A stretch of DNA of 64,000 nucleotides. Source: Chlorophyllum brunneum (lineage: Eukaryota; Basidiomycota; Agaricomycetes; Agaricales; Agaricaceae). How positions within the stretch are numbered: the stretch's first letter is position 1; the number at the start of each line of letters is the position of its first letter. Location: NCBI GenBank assembly GCA_963576785.1, contig OY756139.1, forward strand, positions 3,162,001 through 3,226,000. The letters are read 5' to 3'. The notes beneath the pieces are model-generated. The model did no database searches and had not been told where the DNA came from. It saw only the letters and a list, made by a program, of their open reading frames with translations. This document shows positions 45,439 through 55,718 of this stretch, in pieces. The position numbers and the translations under genes are program-made.

Positions 45439-48400
45439 ATGCTGCCCTCCCTCCAGACTCTCCCTCCTGCCCTCTGTTTCGCAGTCCCCGCCTGCGCTGG
45501 TGCCCTCCTCCTGCGCCTCTGCCTGCTTGGCCACCACCGCACCTTCCTCCTCCTCTCCTGGTCTGCACTCTTGTCTCTGTCCACCCTCGCATCCATCGCT
45601 GGCGTTCTGGGTCTCAATGCCACCACCGGCCTGTTCTCTCTCTCTCAGGCCCAGCTCGTCGTCGAGAACATTCTGTACACCGAACGTATGTTATTTGGAT
45701 CCCGTATATGCACCGAAAACTCATACCCATAGTCGGCGTGTCTGCGCTCTATCTAATGTCCAAGTACAGCAGCCCAGCACCTTGGCTCCCTTGCAGCAAG
45801 CACATCAAGACATACACGCTCCTGCTCTCTTCCTTTCTTTTCTGCGGTTCGTATTCCGTGATACATTGCACGCATATACTCACTGTAAGCAGCCACCGTC
45901 GTCGGACTCGCCGCACCCCTCGTCCCAGCCATTCCCGCCATCATCCCGCCACTCGTCTTCCTCCTCTTTACTCTCTCCACCTTCCCTCTCCTTGCCCACC
46001 TCATCCACGCCCACCTCTTCCCGCCACCCTCTGCCAAGAAACCATCAAAGCTCTCGAAGCCCAGGAAGAAGCCAATGCGGCCTTCCGTAACCAATCCAAA
46101 CCCAACATCCTTACCCAGACTAACTATCCCCACAAACAGCAACACCGCGATAACCGTCCTCATACCACCGCCCCTTCCTTCTCCCGCATCCTCCTCCGCT
46201 TCTCTCTCTGACCAAACGCACAAACCCTATTCCGACTCGAAAGACCACTACAGCGTCGTCGACGAAATCGGTGCTATCGCTGGTTCTAGCTGCTCCGCCC
46301 CAATCCTACCTGGTCATAGGAAATCCGCTAAATCACACGACGATATGCACGCAGACCTCGAAGCCAATCATCCACTCCCAACTCTAGTGCTCACCACACC
46401 CGAGGCACCCCCAGTCGGGATCCGGAAACGAGCAGCCCGCCTACGCACACGTTCCCGCTCCATCCTCATCACCCTTTTAATCTCCCAATCTTTCGCCCTC
46501 CTTAGCGGTGCCTTGCTTTTGGTCCTCGGCGTCTCTGATGATATCATCACCCATACCACCGCCCTTCTCAGAATTGTCGAGACCTTGTTTATAGTCTTGT
46601 GCGTTTGTGGTTTCATATTTGCTTTCTACCGTAAGTCCCTTTCTCGAGTCGTCCGGATTGGTGTTCATACGGATTACAGTCCATGGACTACCCTTAGAGC
46701 ACGGTCCATCTGCCGTTCAGGCCCCACCTACTCCCGCTCCCCGAGCCATAGCCGCCACCCAAACGCAGGATCAAGGTGGTATCGTCCCTGATACGAAGCA
46801 CCCAGCAGGTGGGGAAGAAGCGGAAGTCAAAGTCGATATGATGCCCCCCTTCTCTGATGGCGGGGATTGTCCGCAAAATTCAAATGCTGTCACTCCCGCC
46901 GTTGGAGGTAACCCTAGAAGGGGCTATGGTCTTGGCATTGACAAGGTCCCGTTTCGGATATTCAGTTCGACGAAATCCCATTTCCGTCCACAAGAGCTTT
47001 GCCATGGCCAGCATCAACGCTTCGCATCAGCTTCGTCATCGTTCTCGTCTCCACGCCCCAAAAGGTCTCCCATAGCTGTATTCGACTTTTCGCATGGTGA
47101 CGAGAAGAATCAAGAAATCGACGATGAAGGTATTGAATTACCTGTCCTAACTCGAAGTGGACACAGTGCGCAGTTGCCTAGTCCGCCTGATACACCCCGC
47201 GTCAGAGGTACTGAACCGTTTTGGCCTGGTCATCACCACTATCCATACCAGCAACGGGAAGAGATCTATTTCGATCAGGAGGAAGTGAAGGTCGGCATTA
47301 TGCGCCCCGAGATGAAGGTCAATGTCGTTCGGGAGTTCGAGGAAGCTGGAAGATATTTGGAGGTAGAGACAGATGTAGTAGATGCAGCCGTTTCTGAGCC
47401 TGGGTGTACAAACTCATCGGTCGGTGGGGACACTGCGTCTGTACCCATTGAACTGGGGAGCTCGAGAGTGTGGTTTTCGGAGTGCACTGCCCTACCCACG
47501 ATGACAAAATCCCCGCCCTTATCTTTTGTCACAAGTCCAAAATCGCCATCAACGAGGTCGTTAACACTGTCGCCCAGATCTCCAGCGTTTTCAATATTCA
47601 GGAGCCCGACGAGTCCGACGACCCCAACCTCTAGGTCTGCATCGACCTCGGCGTGGAGGAGAGCAGAGAAGATCAAGGCGAGGTTGAGGGGACCTTTGAC
47701 TGTCCATCACCATCATAGCCGATCAAGTTCAAACGTACCTCTCGAGGAAAGAATGGACGGATCCGGTCCTCCAGGTGGAAGTGGTGGAAATGGACATAGA
47801 AGGACTGGGTCGTCAAAGATTGGAGAGTGGTATCCTTTCACTTCGAAGGCCAAATTGGGGAAAGGTGATAAACAAAGAGAAGACGGAAGATACAAGGAAG
47901 AGGGCGATGGAGAAGGGGAAGAGATGGAAATGGCAGATTTTGTGGACCTTACAGATCCATTTGCGAGTCCTACGCCCGGATTCGCTTTACCCAAGTGGAT
48001 AAATACTACAGCGGGTAATTCGTCGGACGTAGATCACCATGGTGTGGGGCATACGACGATGAGCAGAGGGTATGAAGTGGGAGGTGCGAAGGGGAAGGGA
48101 CGGGAACGGGAGGTGGATGATGTAGGATCTGAGGAGACGAAGGAAATGAGGGCGGTCGGGAGCAAGGCGGTTATGATGATGAGTAGGACAACTGCGTGGG
48201 GGAGGGTGCCTGTTGTTGTTGGGAGCGAACACGGATATGAGCGGGAGGTGACAGTGACGGATTTTCCGGAAATTTTGAGGACGGGGGAGAGAGAAAGAGG
48301 TGATGTAAATAAGAAGAACTTGGCGAAAGACATCCCCGCACCCAAGAACGAACGAATGAGAAGACCGGATTCGCCGATGCCTATTCCTACTACTCCGTCA

Positions 48401-48997
48401 ACCACCTATTCGAGGTCGATGGGAGTGGACGCTATGAATGATGTCTTGGAGGATACGCTGGATACGTCGAGGAACCTTGGGATTAACCTTGGGGGTGGTT
48501 TGAGGAGAGTAGGCTCACGAGTGAGGAAGATGGGAAGTAGACAGAGTTTGAGAAGCGAAGAGGGCCCTAGTTCGTTCAAGGCGACGTCGCTACTTCCTTC
48601 TCCCACTGTCCAGTCTCCGGTTCCGGGGGAGGAGAACGATATCTTTAGTGACGGAGGGAATATGCTTGGTAGGAGGAGGGTGAGAAACGGGTCGGCTATT
48701 CCACTCGGTGCGAGGACAAGAACGAGTCTGAGGAGGAAGGGATCGCCTGTTCCAATTCCGTTCAGGTCTTCACCCGGCAGCGCGAATACGAGTAGACAAC
48801 GTAAGGATACTGAGACCGTGGCTACTGCTACGCTCGGGAGAGCACGGGATATTGAGCAGCGGGGTCGAGATGCGCTGCCGAAGCATTTGGCGAGAGAAGA
48901 AGAGGTAGAGGTCGAGTTGAACATGGAAGAGATGTTGTTGGCGCAGAGACTGCTGAGGCGGTTGGATTCGGTTTCCTGTGACGACGATGTTGAGTGA
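45439..48997 (+). CDS. Multi-pass membrane protein with long disordered C-terminus, unknown
   Basis: Best model: exons 45439-45685, 45770-45850, 45893-46630 and 46680-48997 (1127 residues). Introns 1 and 2 are uncertain; intron 3 (46631-46679, GTAAGT to ACAG) is clear. Exon 1 gives two hydrophobic helices (CFAVPACAGALLLRLCLLG; LLLSWSALLSLSTLASIAGVL). Exon 3 gives one or two more (IIPPLVFLLFTLSTFPLLAHL) and then a helix pair (LITLLISQSFALLSGALLLVLG and LFIVLCVCGFIFAFY). About 770 residues follow that are rich in Ser, Pro, Gly and charged repeats, with no domain I recognise. Presumably it sits in the plasma membrane or an internal membrane with a long cytosolic tail. It shares a promoter region with the bZIP gene. 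Function not assigned. Confidence 0.6.
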
Positions 48998-49489
48998 GTG
49001 CTAGGGTGCTAATTGGTTGTTATTGTCTTCGTCATTCTTGGTTGCGATACATAGTTCTTGTTCTGGTTCGCTTATTGGTATACCAATTACATACTGTTCG
49101 TTCTTTTATTTTTGGAAAATGTTTTTTTGGCATTACGCGCATATTACTGGAGGTATTTTTGGTCAGCTTGCTGAATCTATAGATTCAACAAGCTCGGTGT
49201 GGAGCACCAGGTCCCGATTCGAGCAAAGTGTGTCGTCAAATAAAGAGACATTTAGTGACTTGAAGTGACGGAGAGGAGAAGAGCAAATTGACTGACTGCA
49301 TGGTGCCAAACAAGCCACACGGCAGTCGCGTCGAACGTCACGTCATGTCACATCTCGACCTCTAAATTGCATCTTATCCTAGACTCTAGATCTTCATCGG
49401 TTCCTTGCGCGTGCTGCGTCACTCGTGCCCGGACAGATCAACGACTCAATCTGGGATTCGCATTAGGAATCAACACCTCAGACACTCGA
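48998..49489. other. Intergenic, 3' region of the membrane protein and promoter of RPR2
   Basis: 492 bp with no gene-like frame. The part after about 49,300 is presumably the RPR2 promoter and 5' leader. No TATA box or other clear element was recognised. Confidence 0.5.
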
Positions 49490-50479
49490 ATGGGAAAGAA
49501 ACAAAAAGAAAAGAGAGACGGTGCCGCTGTTAATGTTAGTGGCGGAGGCGGTAACGCGAAACCGATCAACTTGAACGCTGTGCCGAATAGAGATATCATG
49601 CAACGGATGAATTTTTTATGGCAGGCTAGTGTTTATCTTGAAGGATTACATGAGAAGAAGAGTGGGGGTTATAAAGGGAATTTGAAGGATGATGAGGTGG
49701 AGGTGGGTGGTGGGAAAGGAGAGAGAATGGGGAGACGGAGGAGAGTGGTGGATGGATGTGATTTGGCTAGAATTTATGTTCGGACGATGAAGATTGTTGG
49801 ACAGAAAACGACTGTAAAAATGTATGTTCTTCCCTCCTTCCTTTTTTTTTTTTTTTGGTACGGTTCTGATAACACGCTGATAGGGACCCAGGTGTGAAAC
49901 GTACATTATGCAGAGGATGTTCGATCGTTCTCGTTCCCGGTGTTTCTGCACATGTCCGTACACGATGTGAGTTTTGACTTTATTATGGACTTTGATAATT
50001 ACATTTATTTAGCGAGTCGGGAGCATCAACATTTGATGGTATACACGTGTATAGAGTGTGGCACATCGAGAAAGATACCTGCCCCTCGAAGTGGGTTGAC
50101 CGAAGACCTTGTGCTCAGCGTTAATGATTCTACGGAAATTAACAACCCCCCTCGACTTATTCAAACGCCAAGCATTGTACAACAACAGCACAAAGAAGAA
50201 GAGGAACATCGGGAGGAGAACGAAACCGGTGTTCATGGGGGGGATAAAGAGCACACCACGAGTGCTCAGCTGAGTATCCCACATGAGGAACGCGAGGAAG
50301 GGGAGGTAAGGAATACACAAGAAATGAAAAACGTCAAGGTGAAGAAGAAGAAAAAGAAGTCGGTGGAACGAAGGAAGAGAATACCTCGTGAGCCACCTTT
50401 ATTCGCGAGGAGAAATGCTGGGCATGTGGTATATAGGGGTGGAGAGGTCGTAGATATGGAGGGTGTGTATTGCGCATGA
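49490..50479 (+). CDS. RPR2: RNase P/MRP zinc-ribbon subunit Rpr2/Rpp21 (RNAP Rpr2 family)
   Basis: Exons 49490-49821, 49884-49966 and 50013-50479 give 293 residues in frame. The introns are 62 and 46 nt (GTATGT to ATAG; GTGAGT to TTAG), and the first contains a long T run. The N-terminal helical part has the family pattern RMNFLWQASVYLEGL. The zinc ribbon uses C120, C123, C151 and C154 (CRGC and CIEC) with the basic SAHVRTR and SRKIPAP segments. Family role: a protein subunit of nuclear RNase P, which trims 5' leaders from pre-tRNA. The C-terminal ~130 residues are acidic, then Lys-rich (KVKKKKKKS), longer than in yeast or human and probably disordered. The start is the first ATG in frame with the helical domain. 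Confidence 0.88.
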
Positions 50480-51288
50480 GGTAGAAATGCTGTGAGGTTC
50501 GTATTGTTTGCTCTTCGTTCTCGTTCCATACTAACCTTGTCAGGTCCCCAATAATAGCACTCAGGTCCCCAATAATAGCACATCACTACACCCACTCTAC
50601 GACTTAATCCCCTGTATACAGAAGCGATTTGCCAAGAGAGAGTACTTTAGAGCCTCAGTCTGGCAACTAGCTTTCTCTACTCATGTTGGCACATGCTACT
50701 ATAGACATATAGGAGTGCTGCGGTCCATGATAAGTGTACGGGATGTATATTTCCCGACGGGCTCATCCGGAATGCAAGTGTACATGTGAGTGTATCAAGT
50801 GTCATCTTACTCGCTATAACTGATTTTGCGTTCTCCATAGAAACAGATTGTAATTGGTAGCAGTCCTACTAAGGCCGGTCTCCCCACACCATTCGTTCAT
50901 ACCCCTATCGCCCCACTCTCGGCCTCATAAGGGAGGCGATGTAAACACACCCGCATTCATCGATGAATCCGTTCATCCCGATAGCACAACAACCCTATTC
51001 AGTCAGTCACTTGTACTTAGTTTACAAATATTTGACACAGTGATATGACCAACGTCTGTTCGCGTCGGTTCGGATCCTATATGCTCTTTTACCCGAAAAG
51101 AACTCGAAGAGAATCACCTCTTCATCATATTCCTGTCTCATGGAGCTAAACCATTCCATCAATCATAATTCAGAACCGATATAAACTCTTCCTTCGAACA
51201 AATCCAGCTTCTTTACCAAATCTCTTCGTTCCGTTTCCATTTCCTTGTCTCATCCGTACAGCAGCGCAACCCAGAGCTTTCTGGAGAC
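50480..51288. other. Intergenic with a short tandem repeat
   Basis: 809 bp without a convincing gene. A 20-nt unit, CAGGTCCCCAATAATAGCAC, occurs twice in tandem at 50541-50560 and 50562-50581. The 850-1,050 region has a 64-codon plus-strand frame with no protein-like features. Confidence 0.5.
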
Positions 51289-51621
51289 ATGCCAATGTCA
51301 CTATTCCCATCAATGCCTTCCATTTCTTTACCCCCTGGTGTTCCTAGTTCAGAGGAACAGGGTATGGGTCTAGAGGAGGCGTATGTGACTCAGTATTGGC
51401 AGTTGGATGATAGCAGGGAAGGAAGGCGTCAGCCTTCCAGAAACTCACTCATGCTGTTCATTGTATTTCTGGTATTCGCCCACACTATCTTCATCACACT
51501 TGCCATTTTGTATTGGGCGAAGGAAGATGGTGGTTATTTCCCAGAGGGATACTATAGCGTACGTCGCCAGATTGATCGACTATCGAAATACCTTAATGTT
51601 GAGCTTTTTTTAAAAATTTAA
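51289..51621 (+). CDS. Small single-helix membrane protein, unknown
   Basis: A single-exon frame of 110 residues. The N-terminus is Pro/Ser-rich (MPMSLFPSMPSISLPPG), followed by an acidic segment, and a hydrophobic helix lies at about 54-77 (LMLFIVFLVFAHTIFITLAILYW). The C-terminus is short and basic/amphipathic (SVRRQIDRLSKYL). It would sit in a membrane by one helix. I recognise no family. Support is the composition and the ATG position; a missing intron near the 3' end or a chance ORF cannot be excluded. Confidence 0.45.
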   Translation: MPMSLFPSMPSISLPPGVPSSEEQGMGLEEAYVTQYWQLDDSREGRRQPSRNSLMLFIVFLVFAHTIFITLAILYWAKEDGGYFPEGYYSVRRQIDRLSKYLNVELFLKI

Positions 51622-52049
51622 TTCAGTGATTGTTACTCTAAGTTACTGTGAATGAGCCGGTGAAACCCAATAGTATGGCACCAAGTGTCTGGACCTACGG
51701 GGCCCACTGTGAGTTTGGACCCCCATCCTTGTTGAGGCCCGTTAATTGTGTGGCCAACAGCTAGTGATGCGTGACTGCTCGGCGCTCGGGCGCAAGCCAC
51801 AAAATCCGACGATCATTAACGCACTCCACTTAGTATCAGGAAGTTTGAGTGCCGCCTTCGGATACCTTGTAATGCGGCGTCAGGTGCAGACACGAGCTCA
51901 AGTTCAGTACTTGCATTCGGAATAGCAATAATCCAATAACCATAACCAGTAGCCTAGCGAGCTCATGTACATTTGAAGTCAAAGAATTCGGCATTACGAA
52001 AACGTTGTAAGAGTTGTTGGAAACATGATTCCCTGCTTTCGCCTCGACC
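51622..52049. other. Intergenic between convergent genes
   Basis: 428 bp between the small membrane protein (+) and the reductase (-). No feature recognised beyond presumed 3' untranslated regions. Confidence 0.5.
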
Positions 52050-53806
52050 TCAGGCGTGACCAATGACGCCTTGCGCCTTATAAGGTTCCTCAAGATACTT
52101 GATCTCTTCAGGAGTGAGGACAACGTTGATCGATTCTTAAATAGTATTGGTTATTGGATACCCGATTGAGTAAAACGGAAAACATATACCAATGATATCT
52201 TCAAGATTCTTGATTGATGTCGTTCCGACAATAGGTGCAGATACCTCTGTTGACCGATTGAACGTTTATTCAAAATAAATGGTCCTGGAGAACCCACCAT
52301 CTTTAGACAGGGTCCAGGCAACAGCGATCTGGGCCATAGAAATACCCCGTTTGTTCGCAATTTCTTCTACCCTAGAATGTGTTAGAATGTGATGTTCGAT
52401 TCCTACCCTTCAAGAAAACCATACCTTTTGATAGTTTCTTCCGTTCCTGCACCTCCGAGGTATCTTTTTACCCAGATATCAGTGTCTCCTCGTAGCGTTT
52501 TCTCACCAAGAGGACGAGTGAGAAGACCACGGGCCAACGGAGACCAAGGGATAGACCCCACGCCAAAGTACTATTTATAATCATGCCGCATAAACAGAAG
52601 CGATGGTGATCAGGATTCGTACGCACTTTCAGAGTAGGTAACATCTCCCGCTCCTCTTCACGGTAAAGCAGGTTGTAATGATTTTGCATGGAGATGAATG
52701 GCGTAAGCTTGTTTGTAATTGCGTAGTCTGTGGGGCCGTTATCAGATTCTGCATCGAAGAAGCTTTTTTAGGGGCCTACTTTGCATGGCATGAACTGTAC
52801 AGTACGACGATAATGAGTAAAGGGCGGTTTATACTACCAAGAAAAGTGAGGCCTCACATTGCCAGGCATAGCAAGAACTCATGCCGATGTAACGAACATA
52901 TCCTGCCTGAACAACGTCGTGGAGAGCTTGCATCTAAGAAAGGAATCAGGACAGCACTAATGAGAATAGTGTAGGCATTTACTGTCTCCTCGATGGGTGT
53001 CTCATTATCAAAGCGATGACCTAGCAACGAATGAATACGATTAAAGCACGTCTGTGTTGCTCACAACTTGCATTGTAACAGGTCCACATAATCCAGTTGA
53101 AGTCTCTCGAGACTGTGTTTGATAGACTCGAAGATATGCTGTTAACAACATGGGTATATGAGAAAAGATATCCGGACTCCTAATGCTTAAGTTTTACCTT
53201 CCTGCTCAAACCGTGTTGGTTGACATAGCCATAGTCGTCAGGGTTTTGGCCGGTCGCAGCGAAGTTAACACCAGGCTCTTTCACAACAGTTGCATAAAGC
53301 TGATTTGACGAAATTGAGTGAGAAAAGGAATTTGACATCAATAAAATCGCACCTTGGTCATGACCACAATCTCATCCCGAGGGAGATTGAGCTTCTTGAT
53401 AGCTTTTCCGAGAAGAATCTCAGAAGCACCACTGGAATACACCTGTGCATTACGTGAAATTTCCTTATATGCTAGATGATTAAGGAGGCGCATACATTGG
53501 CAGTATCGAAAGACTGGATCCCAGCGTCATACCTGGTTAAATACGCAAATGAGTCCCTGGGTTGGGGCACAACGGTGGCATACTTACGCGATTTTGATAT
53601 GGCGGATGACTTCCTCTTCGTCCCCGATAACCCACTTTTGCCAGCCGGGATCACCATATTGCATGGTACCCAGAACGATCTTCGAAATCTTCAACCCCGA
53701 CTTACCCAATCGAACTACCCGTGTTCACTGTGGTAAGTGGATGCCTCCTTAGCTGGTATCTACCCTCGCACGTACCGTATGGGACTCGCTTTTTACCATC
53801 GGCCAT
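52050..53806 (-). CDS. Aldo/keto reductase, intron-rich
   Basis: A NADPH-dependent oxidoreductase of the AKR superfamily, about 345 residues. Exons placed on the minus strand: 53806-53776, 53714-53588, 53532-53496, 53442-53353, 53299-53198, 53138-53072, 53020-52983, 52933-52858, then several more to the stop at 52050. Introns are about 50-60 nt. The start MADGKKRVPYVRLGKSGLKI fits the family N-terminus. Catalytic residues are present: Asp and Tyr in SFDTANVYSSGASE, Lys in EIVVMTK, His in DLLQCHRF. Later blocks are SMQNHYNLLYREEERE, GSIPWSPLARG, APIVGTTSIKNLEDII and the C-terminal LTPEEIKYLEEPYKAQGVIGH. These match the fungal versiconal/norsolorinic-reductase-like branch of AKRs, but no toxin cluster is present, so the substrate is unknown. 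Intron 6 has a GC donor. Confidence 0.85.
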
Positions 53807-54409
53807 TGATAACGAAGTTAGAGATCAGTGTTGGGGTTTGAAGGGGGTAGACCGCAAGACGACGAATGGTTTTATCGCCCCAAGTAATGTCTTCTCATGC
53901 TTATATTTGGTTGGGGGGCTTGGTAATCTTTGAGAATTATTTTGGCAATATACACGTTGTCCATTTGTTCCTTGAATTCCCTCCTGACCGGGTGGGTAGA
54001 TAAGAACCTTGCTGAGGTCATCCGGTTACAATGTATGACACACCCACAGAGCGTGGGATCCTCGGCAAAGTCATGAGTTCATTTGGTTGGTCCCCAATGT
54101 AATGTATCGAGTCATAGATACCTTCCAGCCCATACTGCATGGGTTGGAAGGTGTCTATGACTCGATGATATCTTAGCAGAATTGGTGGGGCATCGCATGG
54201 CAGGACTAGGGCTCGACACTCCTCAATATTCGAAATTGCCAAGGTCACGAAACGGTCTGTATTCGATCAACAAGAGGTACATATTACAGGATGGAGATAA
54301 AATCAGGCTACGAAGCAGGGGAGCGAAGCTGTTTAGCTATGAAGTACGAGAGGGAGAGCGCTTGGTGCACTCCCGACAGCAGCGAGGTACGGAAACAAAT
54401 CGCTGATGA
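53807..54409. other. Intergenic, contains a strong inverted repeat
   Basis: 603 bp upstream of the reductase. Apart from the hairpin at 54106-54166 I see no gene. The first part is presumably the reductase promoter. Confidence 0.5.
54106..54166 (+). ncRNA. Hairpin, candidate small-RNA precursor
   Basis: Two 28-nt arms (54106-54133 and 54139-54166) around a 5-nt loop. Twenty-six positions are Watson-Crick pairs. The remaining two are U-G and G-U wobbles if the plus strand is transcribed, but A-C mismatches if the minus strand is. Weaker complementarity continues outward (CCAAT upstream, ATTGG downstream). It could be a microRNA-like precursor, a terminator-like structure or a mobile-element remnant. 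There is no direct evidence for transcription. Confidence 0.4.
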
Positions 54410-55306
54410 CTAGTTTCCAGCAGCATCTGTGTTGTCCTTGACCTTGATCTGATCCTTTTCATCAGTCGTAGTGTAGGTCGGAGGGGGTACGGCAATATCC
54501 TCGGCATCGACGTATTCCTCGATGACCGTGATTTGAGTGTATTCATCATCACGCTCGCCACGAATGGAGCGGTAGGTAACGACGGTCAGGACCCAGAACA
54601 TTCTCAAGAGAACGCCGATACCGCATCCTGGAAGTATCGTCCAAATCAGTTAGTTGATCATCTGTCACTGATGAATGACTGACCGAGAACGAATGCGACA
54701 GCTCGTCCCTCCCAGGGACCGAGGGCCATGAGCGCATTGTGAAGGCGCATCCAGAACGTATTGCCCCAGTTGTGGAGCTTGTGGTGATGGAAGCGATGAG
54801 GGTGTCCAAATGACTTGTAGAGGACGGCTGGGCCCTGTGTTACTTTCATGTTATGCTCGGTCAAGCCATTGACGAACATCGGAGGAGTGCCAACAAACGG
54901 CATGATGTGGACCATCCCACCATGAGCATGGTCACCGGGTTTCAGTGGGGTAGTTTCAATGGTGGGTAGACCAAGTGCATGTCGTAAGGTATTGGATATT
55001 TCAATTGCTTTCTGTTTGATGCGCCTTCCACAAGGACCGCGAAGGGCTGGCCGATTAGTGACAGGTTGGTGTGGGATCCACAGCTTTGCGACGGGACTGT
55101 CCGCTAACGCATGGCCAAAGCGAACGTTCGGTGCGGACGGTAACTCTTGACGGGAGCTAGTTACAACGGCCACACGAAGGGGGCTGGCGCCAACCTGGGC
55201 TACAGAATGGGCGAAGGATGGTGAGTAGTGTTTGTCAGGAGTAATAAGATAACCACACACTCAGAGTGGCGGCTGCGATGGCAGCCGCGAGTATGTGGAA
55301 TTTCAT
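54410..55306 (-). CDS. Signal-peptide, single-helix membrane protein, unknown
   Basis: Exons 55306-55261, 55199-54684 and 54627-54410 give 259 residues in frame, with introns of 61 and 56 nt and GT-AG ends. The N-terminus MKFHILAAAIAAATLT is a signal peptide. A lumenal or extracellular domain of ~165 residues has a His-rich patch (GHPHRFHHHKLHNWG) and a GGMVHIMPF segment. One transmembrane helix at about 180-203 (AVAFVLGCGIGVLLRMFWVLTVV) is followed by a short acidic cytosolic tail. This is a type I topology. No known domain is recognised. The promoter is shared with or adjacent to the F-box gene in divergent orientation (412 bp). Confidence 0.75.
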
Positions 55307-55718
55307 CCAGAGAAGCATTCAAAGATTGATTAGAGTTTTGTAAAGTTCTTTGAGCGAGTGTGAGCAGTCAGGCAAAGGTTTTTATCGGAGTTGCTAGTCG
55401 CTAAGGTGGATGCTGACTGCGTCCCCACCGCCCTCGCCTTTTCAAACTCCGCTGATGACATGTTGCTCACTCACCTTGTTTGTCTCTGACTCAGCCCTTC
55501 CTATTCTTAGCACGGAATATGCACACAGCCAGTGGCCTAGAAGGGACACGTCAGACTATGCGTAGCACCACAAACACACCGTCACTGATAAGTTTCGAGA
55601 ATTCATCATGCTCCGCGTGGAAAACCTGGAGAGATACATTACATCTTCTACTGCTCTGCTTACTCGGAGAAAGGACTATATGTGCTGAAACTTAAACTCG
55701 CCTTCACTATAGGCAACC
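55307..55718. promoter_or_regulatory. Divergent promoter region
   Basis: 412 bp between the signal-peptide gene (-) and the F-box gene (+). No specific element recognised. Confidence 0.4.

Noticed and set aside
45176..46090. 304-residue plus-strand ORF across the first exons of the membrane-protein gene
   Set aside because: Low-complexity Ser/Pro/His text in the wrong frame for the hydrophobic helices; it reads through probable introns.
46607..48997. Separate gene beginning at 46607
   Set aside because: The frame continues from exon 3 by a clear 49-nt intron, so the long ORF is the last exon of the upstream gene.
49200..49230. tRNA-like GGTCCCGATTCGAGC
   Set aside because: It resembles a T-arm, but no acceptor stem, D-arm or anticodon arm can be formed around it.
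52050..53806. Reductase region as a pseudogene
   Set aside because: The many short frames first suggested decay, but GT-AG (one GC-AG) introns join them into one continuous frame with all four catalytic residues.
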